From an uncultured Granulosicoccus sp. (lineage in GTDB: Bacteria; Pseudomonadota; Gammaproteobacteria; Granulosicoccales; Granulosicoccaceae): 36,064 nt of DNA. Shown in pieces: positions 8,517-17,367 of this stretch; the first letter of the stretch is position 1; each line of letters starts with the position of its first letter. The notes below the pieces were generated by a model. It was not told where the DNA came from and did no database searches. It saw only the letters and a list, made by a program, of their open reading frames with translations. The position numbers and the translations under genes are program-made. Where the stretch lies: NCBI GenBank assembly GCA_937991945.1, contig CALKLO010000044.1:1-36064 (forward strand), read 5' to 3'.

Positions 8517-9473
8517 TTACTGCAACCAACCATCAACGATTTCAGCGTTGTCTTCAACCCACTTGGCAGCGAACTCTGCAGGGTCTTCTTTGTTAACAAC
8601 CAATGCATAGGTCATGGCAGATACTGTATCTGTATCTAGAGATACCTTTGACAACATAGCGGCGGCTTCTGGCTGATCTGTCTCTAGCGATGCGGCATAG
8701 TGGATGTGCAAAAATGCTGTGCTCCACGCAACGCCTGCTTCAGATTTTTCTAACCATTCTGGATCGTCAGTCGGTTGAATAACGCTCCATGCTGCAGCAT
8801 CGTGAGCGGGTTCTTTCAAGATAACCAACTCATGCAATGCAAACATATGATGCGGTGTGTAACAGAAGAATGTAATGTTTTCGTCTTTTGCAACAGCTGC
8901 ATCAACCTCTGCCAGCGCAAGCGTCTCATCCATTTCTTTCAATGTCATAGTGGCATCGTAGCCATACGACTTTGCACGAATTTTTTCAACGTTAGTTGAT
9001 GCCCAACCTGCAGCACCGATCCAGATTTCACCCATGCCATCGCCATCTGTGTCGAAGTTTTTGGCCATTTCAGGATCCGTTAGATCGCTCAGGTTTTCGA
9101 TACCTGTTCGCTCAGCGGTTCCCTTGGTCACGCACATGGCTTGATCGCCTGCAACGCCGTTAGGGTTCATACGTACGGTTTTTTTATCACCGACATATTT
9201 GTCGTTTAGGTTTGTTTGATTTGGCAGCCAGACTTCAGGGTGCACATGCATTGAACCGGAATCCATTGCTTCAAACACAACCGGATTTGTACCATTTTGC
9301 AATTCAACTTCTAGACCTAAGTTGTTTTCCATGGCAACTTTGAGTACGTGTGCAGTAACAAGTACCGAAGGCCAGTTGGGCACACCGATAACAACATCAG
9401 CAGCCTGAGCTGCAGTACCGTAGGCCGTCATGGCCGTGACGCAACTAATTGCTAGTAGTTTTTTAGAACGCAT
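8517..9473 (-). CDS. proX: Glycine betaine-type periplasmic substrate-binding protein (ProX-like)
   Basis: Periplasmic binding protein that delivers substrate to ProW. The ATG at 9473 has a GGAGAG Shine-Dalgarno 6-7 nt upstream. It yields 318 residues beginning with a clean Sec signal peptide ending in Ala-Gln-Ala; an in-frame ATG at 9500 would add nine residues and lacks this site. The mature protein follows the OpuAC/ProX type-II binding-protein pattern: VVIGVPNWPSVLVTAHVL near the start, HVHPEVWLPN, a GWAST segment, FFCYTPHHMFALHEL and Trp-rich segments that could form an aromatic cage for a quaternary amine. Asp-rich DTDGDGMGE (about 150) looks like a surface, possibly cation-binding, loop. 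It is the first gene of the proXVW operon. The 240 nt upstream contains no gene. Confidence 0.9.
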   Translation of the reverse strand: MRSKKLLAISCVTAMTAYGTAAQAADVVIGVPNWPSVLVTAHVLKVAMENNLGLEVELQNGTNPVVFEAMDSGSMHVHPEVWLPNQTNLNDKYVGDKKTVRMNPNGVAGDQAMCVTKGTAERTGIENLSDLTDPEMAKNFDTDGDGMGEIWIGAAGWASTNVEKIRAKSYGYDATMTLKEMDETLALAEVDAAVAKDENITFFCYTPHHMFALHELVILKEPAHDAAAWSVIQPTDDPEWLEKSEAGVAWSTAFLHIHYAASLETDQPEAAAMLSKVSLDTDTVSAMTYALVVNKEDPAEFAAKWVEDNAEIVDGWLQ

Positions 9474-9628
9474 AAAACTCTCCGAATGTAGGATTTTCAT
9501 GGTGGCTGAGGATCCGCCTAATGAGGGCTCAGACTAATAACCTCGAGTTAATCCTACTGGCTCGCTGCGTAATTTTCCACCTTCTTGTAAGTTTTTTAAG
9601 AACTAAGTAAAAAATTTAGCTGAGCTGA

Positions 9629-9693
9629 CCGGCGAAGTACAACTCGTGACTAACACATTGACAACGAATGTAAAATCGTTGAACTTACGCCGG
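9629..9693 (-). other. Potential structured RNA between the ureohydrolase gene and proX
   Basis: An outer 10-bp stem with one bulge (CCGGCGAAGT at 9629-9638 against ACTTACGCCGG at 9683-9693) encloses a second 6-bp hairpin (CAACGA / TCGTTG at 9662-9681). It starts about 20 nt past the ureohydrolase stop. A T-rich run follows about 15 nt later on the minus strand. It could be a terminator-like 3' structure or part of the proX leader. Confidence 0.35.
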
Positions 9694-9713
9694 CCGAACC
9701 ACTCACAGCTGAA

Positions 9714-10676
9714 CTATGAAGCGCGAGAGTGTCTAGATTCACTGAGTACGCACAGCAGTTCAAATAGCAAGTTAGCGCCTGCCAGAGCGGTGTTTCCAGC
9801 CATATCAAAAGCCGGAGATACTTCGACTAAATCTGCACCTACACAATGCAACCCTTGGCACCCTCGGATAAGCATTTGAGCCTCTAAGCTAGTAAGCCCG
9901 CCTATTTCAGGTGTGCCCGTTCCTGGTGCAAACGCAGGGTCAAGACTATCGATATCAAAACTAATATACGTAGGACCGTCACCCACAATGCGACGAGCCT
10001 CGGCAATGGTTTTATCGATACCTAGGCGATAAAACTCTTCCATGTAAATAACGCGCATGCCGCTTTCATGGCTAAATTTCCATAAGTTGCGATCATTAAT
10101 AGAACCACGTATACCAATTTGAACGGTTCGCTTCGGATCAAGAAGCCCTTCCTCTACAGCACGGCTAAAAGGTGCTCCATGATGGAACCGAGACCCCATG
10201 TAATCGTCGCCGGTATCGCAATGTGCATCAATATGGATCATGCCGACAGGTTGATCTTTAGCGACTGCACGAAGAATGGGCAAACTAACGGAGTGATCCC
10301 CACCCACCGCTAACGGCATAATGTTTTTAGAACACACACGCTCAAAAAAATCTTGAATGCTTTTGTGACTACCGGTTAGTTCGAACGGCGACGGTACCCA
10401 AGCATCGCCAAGATCTGCAACTCGGCAAAGTTCGTGTGGCGATATACCTGTTGCTTGGTTAATCATGCGCACCATGGTGGACTGGTTGCGCACTTCTCTG
10501 GGTCCATGCCGGGCACCGGGGCGGCTCGTTACACCACCGTCGAACGGCACCCCAATTATTCCGATATCGACATCTTGCAAATTTTCATTCAGAGGCGCAC
10601 GAAAGAACGTAGGAATTCCGACGTATCGCGGCCGCATCATAGGGTCATCGGGATCGTTTAAAGTTCTATCGCTCAT
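9714..10676 (-). CDS. Agmatinase/guanidino-acid ureohydrolase (guanidinopropionase-like)
   Basis: Binuclear-manganese ureohydrolase, 320 residues, releasing urea from a guanidino compound. Metal ligands are in place: His128 in GGDHS, Asp150, His152 and Asp154 in DAHCDT, and Asp241 and Asp243 in SFDIDSLDP. The family block AFAPGTGTPEIGG follows. The N-terminal PRYVGIPTFFR, GARHGPREVRN, VQIGIRGSIN and YMEEF stretches resemble Pseudomonas guanidinopropionase/guanidinobutyrase more than E. coli agmatinase SpeB. A guanidino acid (3-guanidinopropionate or 4-guanidinobutyrate) is therefore a better guess than agmatine. An AGAGG Shine-Dalgarno lies about 10 nt before the ATG. It follows the thiolase gene after a 100-nt gap with a hairpin and precedes proXVW, suggesting imported substrates. 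Substrate cannot be fixed from sequence. Confidence 0.85.
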   Translation of the reverse strand: MSDRTLNDPDDPMMRPRYVGIPTFFRAPLNENLQDVDIGIIGVPFDGGVTSRPGARHGPREVRNQSTMVRMINQATGISPHELCRVADLGDAWVPSPFELTGSHKSIQDFFERVCSKNIMPLAVGGDHSVSLPILRAVAKDQPVGMIHIDAHCDTGDDYMGSRFHHGAPFSRAVEEGLLDPKRTVQIGIRGSINDRNLWKFSHESGMRVIYMEEFYRLGIDKTIAEARRIVGDGPTYISFDIDSLDPAFAPGTGTPEIGGLTSLEAQMLIRGCQGLHCVGADLVEVSPAFDMAGNTALAGANLLFELLCVLSESRHSRAS

Positions 10677-10708
10677 GAACGTTCATCCTCTTCAATTAGA
10701 TTGCTAGG

Positions 10709-10752
10709 TGTCAGAGCTGATGCTTACCGTTTTTCTATGCATTGCTCTGACA
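10709..10752 (-). other. Intercistronic hairpin between thiolase and ureohydrolase genes
   Basis: A 9-bp perfect stem (TGTCAGAGC / GCTCTGACA) encloses a 26-nt loop with further ATGC/GCAT pairing. It has no U-tract on the exit side, so it is more likely an mRNA processing or stability element than a terminator. Confidence 0.4.
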
Positions 10753-10776
10753 ACCCGACTCCAGCCGTACCATTTA

Positions 10777-11961
10777 TTAAGCGACTTCAAACAAACCTGC
10801 AGCACCCATTCCGCCACCGACACACATTGAGATGACCACGTATTTAACACCTCGACGACGTCCTTCAATGAGTGCATGTCCCACTTGTCGCGCACCCGTC
10901 ATACCGTAGGGGTGACCAATAGATATAGCGCCGCCATTCACGTTATAAATATCAGGGTCTATGCCGAGGTGATCACGGCAGTAAAGTACTTGGCAGGCAA
11001 AGGCTTCGTTTAATTCCCAAAGACCAATATCGCTAATTTTTAACCCGTGATTCTTAAGCAGTTTAGGAATAGCGTAAATAGGGCCAATGCCCATTTCTTC
11101 TGGTGCGTTTCCAGCCACAGCCATTCCGCGATAAATACCTAACGGGCTAAGCCCTCTTTGCGAGGCTAATCGTCCTTCCATGAGTACGCTTGCTGATGCG
11201 CCGTCGGAGAGTTGGCTTGCGTTGCCAGCAGTCACTAAACCCCCTTCTAAAACGGGTTTTAAACCGGCGAGTGTTTCCAACGTGGTATTGGGCCGATTAC
11301 CTTCATCTTTAGATAGGGTCACCTCTTGTAGTGTCGTTTCACCCGTCTCTTTATTCTTAACAATTTTGGTTGTTGTAATTGGCACTATTTCGTCATCGAA
11401 GGCGCCCCGCTCTTGCGCTTGGGCAGTACGCATTTGCGAGCTTGCTGCATACTCATCTTGCGCCTCACGGCTAATGCCGTATCGCTGAACAACGGTTTCC
11501 GCTGTTTTAAGCATTGGCATATAGGCATGTTCTGCATGCGCCACGACATTGGGATCTTTCTCATCAGATACCCATTGCATATAAGTATTCTGAACTGCCG
11601 ATATATTGTCCTGGCCACCGGCAACAACAACGTCTTGCCCGTCGATCAAGACCTGCTTAGCCGCTGTGGCTATAGCCATAAGACCTGACGAACACTGTCT
11701 GTCGAGGGTTTGTCCGGCTACGGTTATTGGCAACCCTGCAGCCAGTGCTGACAGCCGCGCCACGTTCATACCAGCAGTGCCACCAGTAAGTACAGAGCCT
11801 AAGACGACATCTTCAATTTCTGCAGGATCAACGCCAGCTCTGCTCACAGCATGGGAAATTGCATGGCCCGCCATGGTAGGTGACTTGATATTGTTTAGTG
11901 CACCTCTAAACGCCATGCCTATCGGTGTACGGGCGGTGGACACTATCACTGCATCTTTCAT
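10777..11961 (-). CDS. Thiolase family protein (acetyl-CoA acyltransferase)
   Basis: Thiolase of 394 residues, the usual length for biosynthetic or degradative acetyl-CoA acyltransferases, which make or cleave 3-ketoacyl-CoA. The nucleophilic Cys90 lies in DRQCSSGL, the catalytic His350 in GGAISIGHPYGMTGAR and the second Cys380 in CVGGGMGAAGLFE. The NEAF motif is also present. All catalytic residues are intact, so it should be active. It lies between the AfuABC-type transporter and the ureohydrolase on the same strand. That may mean it serves breakdown of the carbon skeleton of an imported compound, but no other beta-oxidation gene is nearby. The exact chain-length preference is not readable from the sequence. 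Confidence 0.9.
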   Translation of the reverse strand: MKDAVIVSTARTPIGMAFRGALNNIKSPTMAGHAISHAVSRAGVDPAEIEDVVLGSVLTGGTAGMNVARLSALAAGLPITVAGQTLDRQCSSGLMAIATAAKQVLIDGQDVVVAGGQDNISAVQNTYMQWVSDEKDPNVVAHAEHAYMPMLKTAETVVQRYGISREAQDEYAASSQMRTAQAQERGAFDDEIVPITTTKIVKNKETGETTLQEVTLSKDEGNRPNTTLETLAGLKPVLEGGLVTAGNASQLSDGASASVLMEGRLASQRGLSPLGIYRGMAVAGNAPEEMGIGPIYAIPKLLKNHGLKISDIGLWELNEAFACQVLYCRDHLGIDPDIYNVNGGAISIGHPYGMTGARQVGHALIEGRRRGVKYVVISMCVGGGMGAAGLFEVA

Positions 11962-12052
11962 AGCGAATATTCACATAAGAACCAAGTTAACTCATTGTAC
12001 ATAGGAGTCCGGCAACATCAAACTGCGTGACCACTTGCTTTTGAGCACTTGC

Positions 12053-12076
12053 ACTCTGTGTCGCAGCTTACAGAGT
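12053..12076 (-). terminator. Weak hairpin after the ABC ATPase gene
   Basis: A 7-bp stem (ACTCTGT / ACAGAGT) with a 10-nt loop directly follows the stop of the AfuC-like gene and has no T-run. Thiolase starts 118 nt downstream, so read-through into thiolase is possible. Confidence 0.3.
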
Positions 12077-12079
12077 CAA

Positions 12080-13159
12080 CTAGGCCGGTGGTAACAACAC
12101 GGGTCCGGTTGATCTGAATCTTAAGCAAACATCTGCACCGACTGTTCTGTCAGTTTCTGCATCGGATACCACAAACACCTGCCCTGCCGCCGTCTCTACT
12201 TGGTATTCCATATGGCTACCTGCATAAGAGGCTTTACGCACCACACCCGATAAACTGTTGGGCTCACCGACATCGTACAAATCGATAGCTTGCGGACGTA
12301 CCGCTAAACGCGCAGGCCCAACGGCATTCCCGTTTGCTGCAATAGTGATTTGCATGTCACCAATGGTCACTGTCGCAAGGGTGTCATTCACATCGGTTAC
12401 TTGCGCATCAAACAGATTAGCTTCGCCTATAAAATCTGCCACGAATTCATTGACCGGTTGCGCGTAGAGTTCACGCGGTGCGCCAATTTGCGCAATGACT
12501 GCATTGTTCATGACAATGATTCTGTCAGATACCGCTAGGGCCTCTTCTTGATCATGTGTGACATAAACAACGGTTAGGCCCAGCTTGGTTTGAATCTCCC
12601 TAATGTCTTCTCTGACCTGCCGACGAAGTTTGGCATCCAAGTTTGATAAGGGTTCGTCGAAGAGCAGTACTTGCGGCTCTAGCACTAAGGCTCGGGCAAC
12701 TGCTACGCGTTGTTGTTGCCCACCGGACAGTTCACTGGGCAGACGCGAGCCATACCCTGACAAACCCACAAGCTCCAAACCAGACTCTGCCCTATCCAGT
12801 ACTTCTGCTTTTTTCATCTTGGATATTTTCAGGCCGTAGGAGACATTCTCCAATACCGTCATGTGTGGAAACAACGCGTATGACTGAAAAACCATGGACA
12901 CATCGCGGTCGGTTGCGGGGACATGGGTGACATCGGTGTCGCCAATTTTTATTGAACCGCTACTGGCCATTTCTAGACCAGCTATCATGCGTAGTGTTGT
13001 TGTTTTTCCGCAGCCCGAAGGTCCCAACAACGTGACAAGTTCACCGGCTTCTACATGCAAAGACACACTGTCTACAGCCATTACTGTTTTGCCGTAAATT
13101 TTACTGACCTGTTGGAACTCTACCGAGGCCGCTTTGCTGCCGAATTGCGATTCGCTCAT
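12080..13159 (-). CDS. ABC importer ATPase, AfuC/FbpC/PotA family
   Basis: ATPase of 359 residues for the importer encoded with the next two genes. Walker A GPSGCGKT is at 46-53, with LSGGQQQRVAVARAL, LLFDEPLSNLDAKLR and VTHDQEEAL following in the usual order. The last ~110 residues form a TOBE-type domain (FIGEANLF, LAVRPQAI). The ATG at 13159, with GGA about 8 nt upstream and 13 nt past the permease stop, is preferred. A longer frame reaching 13288 would run into the permease gene and adds residues with no family counterpart. Close relatives import ferric iron, hexose phosphates, polyamines or phosphonates, so the substrate comes from the binding protein, not this subunit. Confidence 0.92.
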   Translation of the reverse strand: MSESQFGSKAASVEFQQVSKIYGKTVMAVDSVSLHVEAGELVTLLGPSGCGKTTTLRMIAGLEMASSGSIKIGDTDVTHVPATDRDVSMVFQSYALFPHMTVLENVSYGLKISKMKKAEVLDRAESGLELVGLSGYGSRLPSELSGGQQQRVAVARALVLEPQVLLFDEPLSNLDAKLRRQVREDIREIQTKLGLTVVYVTHDQEEALAVSDRIIVMNNAVIAQIGAPRELYAQPVNEFVADFIGEANLFDAQVTDVNDTLATVTIGDMQITIAANGNAVGPARLAVRPQAIDLYDVGEPNSLSGVVRKASYAGSHMEYQVETAAGQVFVVSDAETDRTVGADVCLRFRSTGPVLLPPA

Positions 13160-13172
13160 AAGTATTCCAGCG

Positions 13173-15368
13173 CTAGGCCTTTGATTCTGATTGGGAGAGC
13201 CTACGTCGAGTGTCGACGCGACCCACAAGCAACTGCATAAGCCCAACGACTGCGAGCATGACAACAATGAGCACTGACGAGTAGGCAATGGCTATACCGT
13301 AGTCATTGTTTTCGACTCGCCCAATAATATAACTGGTAGCCATGTTGTACTCGGCACTCACCAAAAAGATAACAGCACTGATAGCTGTCATCGCTCTAAC
13401 AAAACTGAACACCAATGCGGCAAGAATAGCCGGACGCATCAACGGTAAAATGATGCGCGTAAATGTACGCCACGTATTAGCACCGAGTGTTAGCGAAGCT
13501 TCGTCTAAGCTTTTATCTATCTGGGACATGGAGGCAATACCTGCTCGCACACCTACAGGCATATTACGGAATATAAAACTGATGACCAAAATGGCACCGG
13601 TACCCGTCAGCTCTATGGGGGGAACATTAAACGCCAAAATATAGCTAACGCCAATAACAGTACCCGGTATGGCAAAGCTCAACATGGTGCCAAATTCAAA
13701 CGCATTTTTACCGGCAAAGTTTTGCCTAACTAACAACCACGCGGTGAGCAAACCAACAATGGCCGTTAGCGGTGCAGCCGTTGCCGCAATTTTGAGGGTG
13801 GTCCAGAATGAATCCCAGGCAGCGCCTTTAAAGTGAATACCAAAATCGTTGTAGCCAATGCCAAAGGCCGTTATATAGTGCTTAAACGTCAACGTATTGT
13901 TTAGGCCCCATGTCTCTACAAAACCACCGTAGAGAATCATGCCGTAAACCGTCACGGTAAACACACCCCATGTCATAGCGATGAAGTAGCAAGGCAGTAA
14001 CACTCTTCGTGGAAGCATGACATGCATACCGCCATCGCCCTTACCGGTTTTGGTGGTGTAAGACTTTTTACCCAACCAACGCCTTTGCGCATAAAAGGCG
14101 GTTAACGTAAAAATAAGTAACGCGATAGCCAGCACCGCAGCCTTACCTTGATCGTTTTGCGCCCCCACGATGGCAAAGAATATTTCGGTAGACAACACAT
14201 CGTAATTGCCACCCAGCACTAGCGGGTTTCCAAAATCTGCCATGCTTTCTATAAAACCTAATAGAAACGCGTTGGCAAGGCCTGGCCTCATTAACGGCAA
14301 GGACACTGTCCTAAAGGTTTGCCACTTAGTAGCTCGAAGAGTTTGCGCCGCCTCCTCCATCGATGGGCTCACCCCTTCCACAACGCCTATGAGCACCAAG
14401 AATGCAATGGGCGTGAAAGAGAGCATTTGGGCAATGTATATGCCCGGCAGGCCGTATATCCATCGGGTGGGCTGTAGGTTGAACAGCTCAGCCACAAACT
14501 GCGTAATGCTGCCCGATAAACCGAACAGTAAAATAATGGCAAGACCAATAACGAACGGCGGCGTGATAATGGGCAGGACCGTCAAAGCCCTGAGTAATTT
14601 TTTGTATTTGAAACCAGAGCGCGTAGCAACCAATGCGAAGGCTAAACCCAAGACGGTTGTAGAAAACCCGACTAACACCGCTAAGAACAATGAGTTCCAG
14701 GCGACACCACAGCGTGTCCCTCCTTGTAGGCAGTTTAGCCCCCAAATTTTATTGTCTAAAAATTTGGCTAAAAATATGCCCAGCGAATACGTGCCATCGT
14801 TATCTCTTAACGCGCTAGAGAGCATCTGAACGATGGGGAAGAATATAAAGACAGTCACCATGGCTATGATTAAACCAATGGCACCGACGACAAAGACATC
14901 GCCGTTAACGGCACCGCGACCAGCGATACCCGTTGTCAAAATAAATAAGAATGCGGCTGTGACTAATAACGCACCGGCACCCATGCCGTATTGCCTATCG
15001 TCAAGCGGACCAAACAGGGTTGCGAGTGCTTCGTAGTTCCAACCCCGTAAACCGATACTGTAGCCTTGAATAGCTAACCAGCTAAGCCCGAGTACTCCTG
15101 CCAATAACAACACGTTGGCTTTGTAGCGAACAGTCTTGGGGGAATTGCCAATAGCGGCAATAGGCAACAACAGCCAAAAAGCTAAGGGGAGTAGCCAAAG
15201 CTTCTCCCCTTGCATGAGTAAAAATAAGGCGGGAGCATAGTCGGGGTCGAATGGATAGCCATCGACTAACCATTCGAATCCCCATAAACCGTCTTCTTGC
15301 ACATACCACGGAAGTAGGCAAAAACCGATTAGGCCCAGAACAAGCCACAGCCAAGTGCTCTTGTTCAC
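13173..15368 (-). CDS. ABC importer double permease, AfuB/FbpB-like
   Basis: A 731-residue membrane protein with two fused permease halves, each carrying its own coupling (EAA) loop: EEAAQTLRATKWQTFRTVSLP in the first and DEASLTLGANTWRTFTRIILP in the second. About twelve or more membrane spans are visible, plus an extra N-terminal hydrophobic region. Fused permeases of this size are typical of FbpB, ThiP and AfuB, where one chain replaces a homodimer. Translation starts at a GTG (15368) with AGGG about 8 nt upstream; no ATG suits the family start better. It lies 41 nt after the binding-protein gene and 13 nt before the ATPase gene, one operon. Confidence 0.92.
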   Translation of the reverse strand: MNKSTWLWLVLGLIGFCLLPWYVQEDGLWGFEWLVDGYPFDPDYAPALFLLMQGEKLWLLPLAFWLLLPIAAIGNSPKTVRYKANVLLLAGVLGLSWLAIQGYSIGLRGWNYEALATLFGPLDDRQYGMGAGALLVTAAFLFILTTGIAGRGAVNGDVFVVGAIGLIIAMVTVFIFFPIVQMLSSALRDNDGTYSLGIFLAKFLDNKIWGLNCLQGGTRCGVAWNSLFLAVLVGFSTTVLGLAFALVATRSGFKYKKLLRALTVLPIITPPFVIGLAIILLFGLSGSITQFVAELFNLQPTRWIYGLPGIYIAQMLSFTPIAFLVLIGVVEGVSPSMEEAAQTLRATKWQTFRTVSLPLMRPGLANAFLLGFIESMADFGNPLVLGGNYDVLSTEIFFAIVGAQNDQGKAAVLAIALLIFTLTAFYAQRRWLGKKSYTTKTGKGDGGMHVMLPRRVLLPCYFIAMTWGVFTVTVYGMILYGGFVETWGLNNTLTFKHYITAFGIGYNDFGIHFKGAAWDSFWTTLKIAATAAPLTAIVGLLTAWLLVRQNFAGKNAFEFGTMLSFAIPGTVIGVSYILAFNVPPIELTGTGAILVISFIFRNMPVGVRAGIASMSQIDKSLDEASLTLGANTWRTFTRIILPLMRPAILAALVFSFVRAMTAISAVIFLVSAEYNMATSYIIGRVENNDYGIAIAYSSVLIVVMLAVVGLMQLLVGRVDTRRRLSQSESKA

Positions 15369-15409
15369 TGATAAGCCCTATTTATACAAACTGACAATGG
15401 AATATGAAC

Positions 15410-16438
15410 TTACTGAGGTAGTACAGACACCTCGTCGTCCCATTTTTTCAACAATCGCTTACGCTCAGCCGAAGAACCGTATTTTTTGAAGTCATAATCA
15501 ATTAACTTGATTGATGCTAGATCAGGCGCCTTAGGAGAGCTTGTGGCACCCTTATTCGACATAACCTGAAACGCATTTACTTCAAGTGCTCGCGTTTGCA
15601 CATCAGCTGTCAATGCCCAGTCGTAGAACTTCTGTGCATTTTCAGGGTTACGGCCGTCTTTGATTAGACTCATTCCACCGATTTCATAACCCGTGCCTTC
15701 ACATGGCGCTACCACTTTAATAGGGAAGCCTGACGCAGCCTGCTTAACAGCATCGTGCATAAACACGATGCCTATCGTGTTTTCGCCACGAGCAGCCGCC
15801 TTGATTGGAGCCGAACCCGATTTAGTGTACTGATTGATGTTTTTGTGCAAACCCTTCATGAATTCAAAGCCTTCGTCTTCGCCGAATAGCTGAACGATGG
15901 TGGCCAAGGTGGTGTAAGCCGTGCCCGATGAATTAGGGTTAGCCATTTGTACATGACCTTTGTATTCAGGCTTGAGTAAATCACTCCAGCACGCAGGTAC
16001 CGGTAGGTTGTTGGCTGTGAGAACGTCTTCGTTGTAGCCATAACCCAGAGCACCCGAGTAAATACCGATAGTCTGATTGCCTGCAGATTCAGACTGCTTA
16101 ATAGCCCAATCGTTTTGTTCTCCACGCATAGGAGACTCGTACGCTGCTAGTAGCCCTTCTTCCGCAGCTTGTAGGTGTGGATCGCCGGTACCACCCCACC
16201 AGATATCACCTTTCGGGTTACTTGACTCAGCTTTCAATTGAGCCAGAGTTTCACCTGAGCTTTTTCGGGTCATGTTGACCTTGATGCCGGTGGCTTCTTC
16301 AAAACCTGTAGCCATTAGCTGACACCAGTCTTCCTGGGCGCTGCAATAGTAGGTCAGTTTTTCAGCCGCATATAACGGCGAGCTAACACTACCGGCAAGA
16401 ACTAGTGGTGCCAATAGTAGTAAACGAATGTTCTTCAT
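15410..16438 (-). CDS. Periplasmic substrate-binding protein, AfuA/FbpA-type
   Basis: Type-II periplasmic binding protein, 342 residues from the ATG at 16438. That start gives a clean Sec signal peptide (KNIRLLLLAPLVLAG, cleavage after Tyr-Ala-Ala) and has a GAG-rich Shine-Dalgarno. The mature start reads LTYYCSAQEDWCQLM, with the family features TGIKVNMTRKSSGETLAQ, DIWWGGTGDPH, GYNEDVL and the hinge-region PNSSGTAYT. FbpA proteins bind Fe3+ through a C-terminal Tyr-Tyr pair, which I do not see. AfuA relatives bind sugar phosphates, and the Ser/Thr/Gly-rich loops here would suit an anionic organic ligand. Iron is therefore not assumed. It is the first gene of the importer operon behind the promoter at 16476-16503. 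Confidence 0.88.
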   Translation of the reverse strand: MKNIRLLLLAPLVLAGSVSSPLYAAEKLTYYCSAQEDWCQLMATGFEEATGIKVNMTRKSSGETLAQLKAESSNPKGDIWWGGTGDPHLQAAEEGLLAAYESPMRGEQNDWAIKQSESAGNQTIGIYSGALGYGYNEDVLTANNLPVPACWSDLLKPEYKGHVQMANPNSSGTAYTTLATIVQLFGEDEGFEFMKGLHKNINQYTKSGSAPIKAAARGENTIGIVFMHDAVKQAASGFPIKVVAPCEGTGYEIGGMSLIKDGRNPENAQKFYDWALTADVQTRALEVNAFQVMSNKGATSSPKAPDLASIKLIDYDFKKYGSSAERKRLLKKWDDEVSVLPQ

Positions 16439-16771
16439 ATAACTCACTCTCTGGTTTAGTGGGCGGTGTAGTTTTATTATATTTCTCCAAAGGTTGCCTG
16501 TAATTGAACGACAAATCAAGAGATAGCGGAGGTTTCACCCGGCCCTTCTCACCTTCCGAATTGGACAAAAGGTAAGTAACTGCTCGAAGCATATAACGTG
16601 ACCATTAGTCAAATAACGAATAATTGGCCCTGAATCGGCAAGGGATTAGGCGCTCTCTTCGTGGTTTGTAAGAGTTTTACATTGCCCACCTTTGATAGGT
16701 GCAGCCGTGTAAAAACTTTGAGCCCGCAAAGAGACGTTATTTTTCGCTCATTTATTTAAGACGCCAAGCTC
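16439..16771. promoter_or_regulatory. Divergent control region of the AfuABC-type operon and the lipoprotein gene
   Basis: 333 nt with no gene. On the minus side there is a good sigma70 -10 (see the separate entry). On the plus side, before the lipoprotein gene, a CTTTG-6 nt-CAAAG inverted repeat lies about 50 nt from the start and could be an operator. A TTTACA-like -35 near 16675 has no convincing -10 at normal spacing. Confidence 0.5.
16476..16503 (-). promoter_or_regulatory. Sigma70-type promoter for the AfuABC-type operon
   Basis: On the minus strand a perfect TATAAT -10 (16476-16481) stands 16 nt from TTACAG (16498-16503), a mediocre -35. The start point would fall near 16469, leaving a leader of about 30 nt before the binding-protein ATG. 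Confidence 0.55.
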
Positions 16772-17359
16772 ATGAAACGTAATATCATCGCTGCGCTACT
16801 CCTACCTGTTGCAACACTTGCTCTTGCAGCGTGCGGCTCAAGTCAGTCATCAAGTACAGAACCCACTGATGGCTTGGGAGCATTTGAAGATGAGCAAACT
16901 CTCGTATTAACGAAATACGATGGTTCGTATCAAACGTTTTGTGGTGTTTCGGTCTTTGCACCGTTATCGAATACATCGGTGACTGTCACCAGCATTGACG
17001 GCGATAAAGGTTCTATCACAACCTATAACTACGTTGACAGAGGCTGCACCATGCAAGCTTCGCCCACGCAAACCGTTATGGAGATTTCACTAGCCTACCC
17101 TGGTGGCACTGTCGAGACTAGCCAAGGCGAAGCCGACTTTGTTGATGTCACCATAGAATCTATAAAGCTAGATGGACTACCACCGACGTTTGTACAGCAG
17201 CAGCAATTGTCTCAGTCAAGCATCTTAGGTACACGGTATGACATTTTAGTATTGCAAGATAGCGCCTTATACAGTGGTGCAAGTACTGAAGAGTTGCATG
17301 GCAACACCTCCGATGCGCGTCCAAATACTCTGAGTACGCAACCAGCCATTGCTCAATAA
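16772..17359 (+). CDS. Putative lipoprotein of unknown function
   Basis: 195 residues with a type-II signal peptide: basic start MKRN, hydrophobic core and a lipobox Leu-Ala-Ala-Cys, so the chain is lipidated at Cys21. A Ser/Thr-rich linker follows, then a beta-rich body with two further Cys (in TFCGVSVF and RGCTMQ) that could form a disulphide. The tail is Ser/Thr/Gln-rich and probably disordered. I recognise no family. Ser at +2 predicts an outer-membrane location by the E. coli rule. It is a single gene convergent with the histidine kinase gene, with 8 nt between stops and no terminator between them. Confidence 0.75.
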   Translation: MKRNIIAALLLPVATLALAACGSSQSSSTEPTDGLGAFEDEQTLVLTKYDGSYQTFCGVSVFAPLSNTSVTVTSIDGDKGSITTYNYVDRGCTMQASPTQTVMEISLAYPGGTVETSQGEADFVDVTIESIKLDGLPPTFVQQQQLSQSSILGTRYDILVLQDSALYSGASTEELHGNTSDARPNTLSTQPAIAQ

Positions 17360-17367
17360 AACACCCT

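Noticed and set aside
9714-10676. Naming the ureohydrolase SpeB (agmatinase)
   Set aside because: Metal ligands are shared by the whole family, and the other blocks look closer to guanidinopropionase/guanidinobutyrase, so a symbol would overstate what is known.
14206-14829. A 207-codon open frame on the plus strand opposite the double permease gene
   Set aside because: It is antisense to well-conserved permease motifs, has a composition rich in Lys, Pro and Ser with no family pattern, and no ribosome site. It is a shadow frame.
15410-16438. Naming the binding protein as a ferric iron receptor
   Set aside because: The Tyr-Tyr iron-binding pair expected near the C-terminus of FbpA was not seen, and relatives bind sugar phosphates or phosphonates. 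The substrate is left open.
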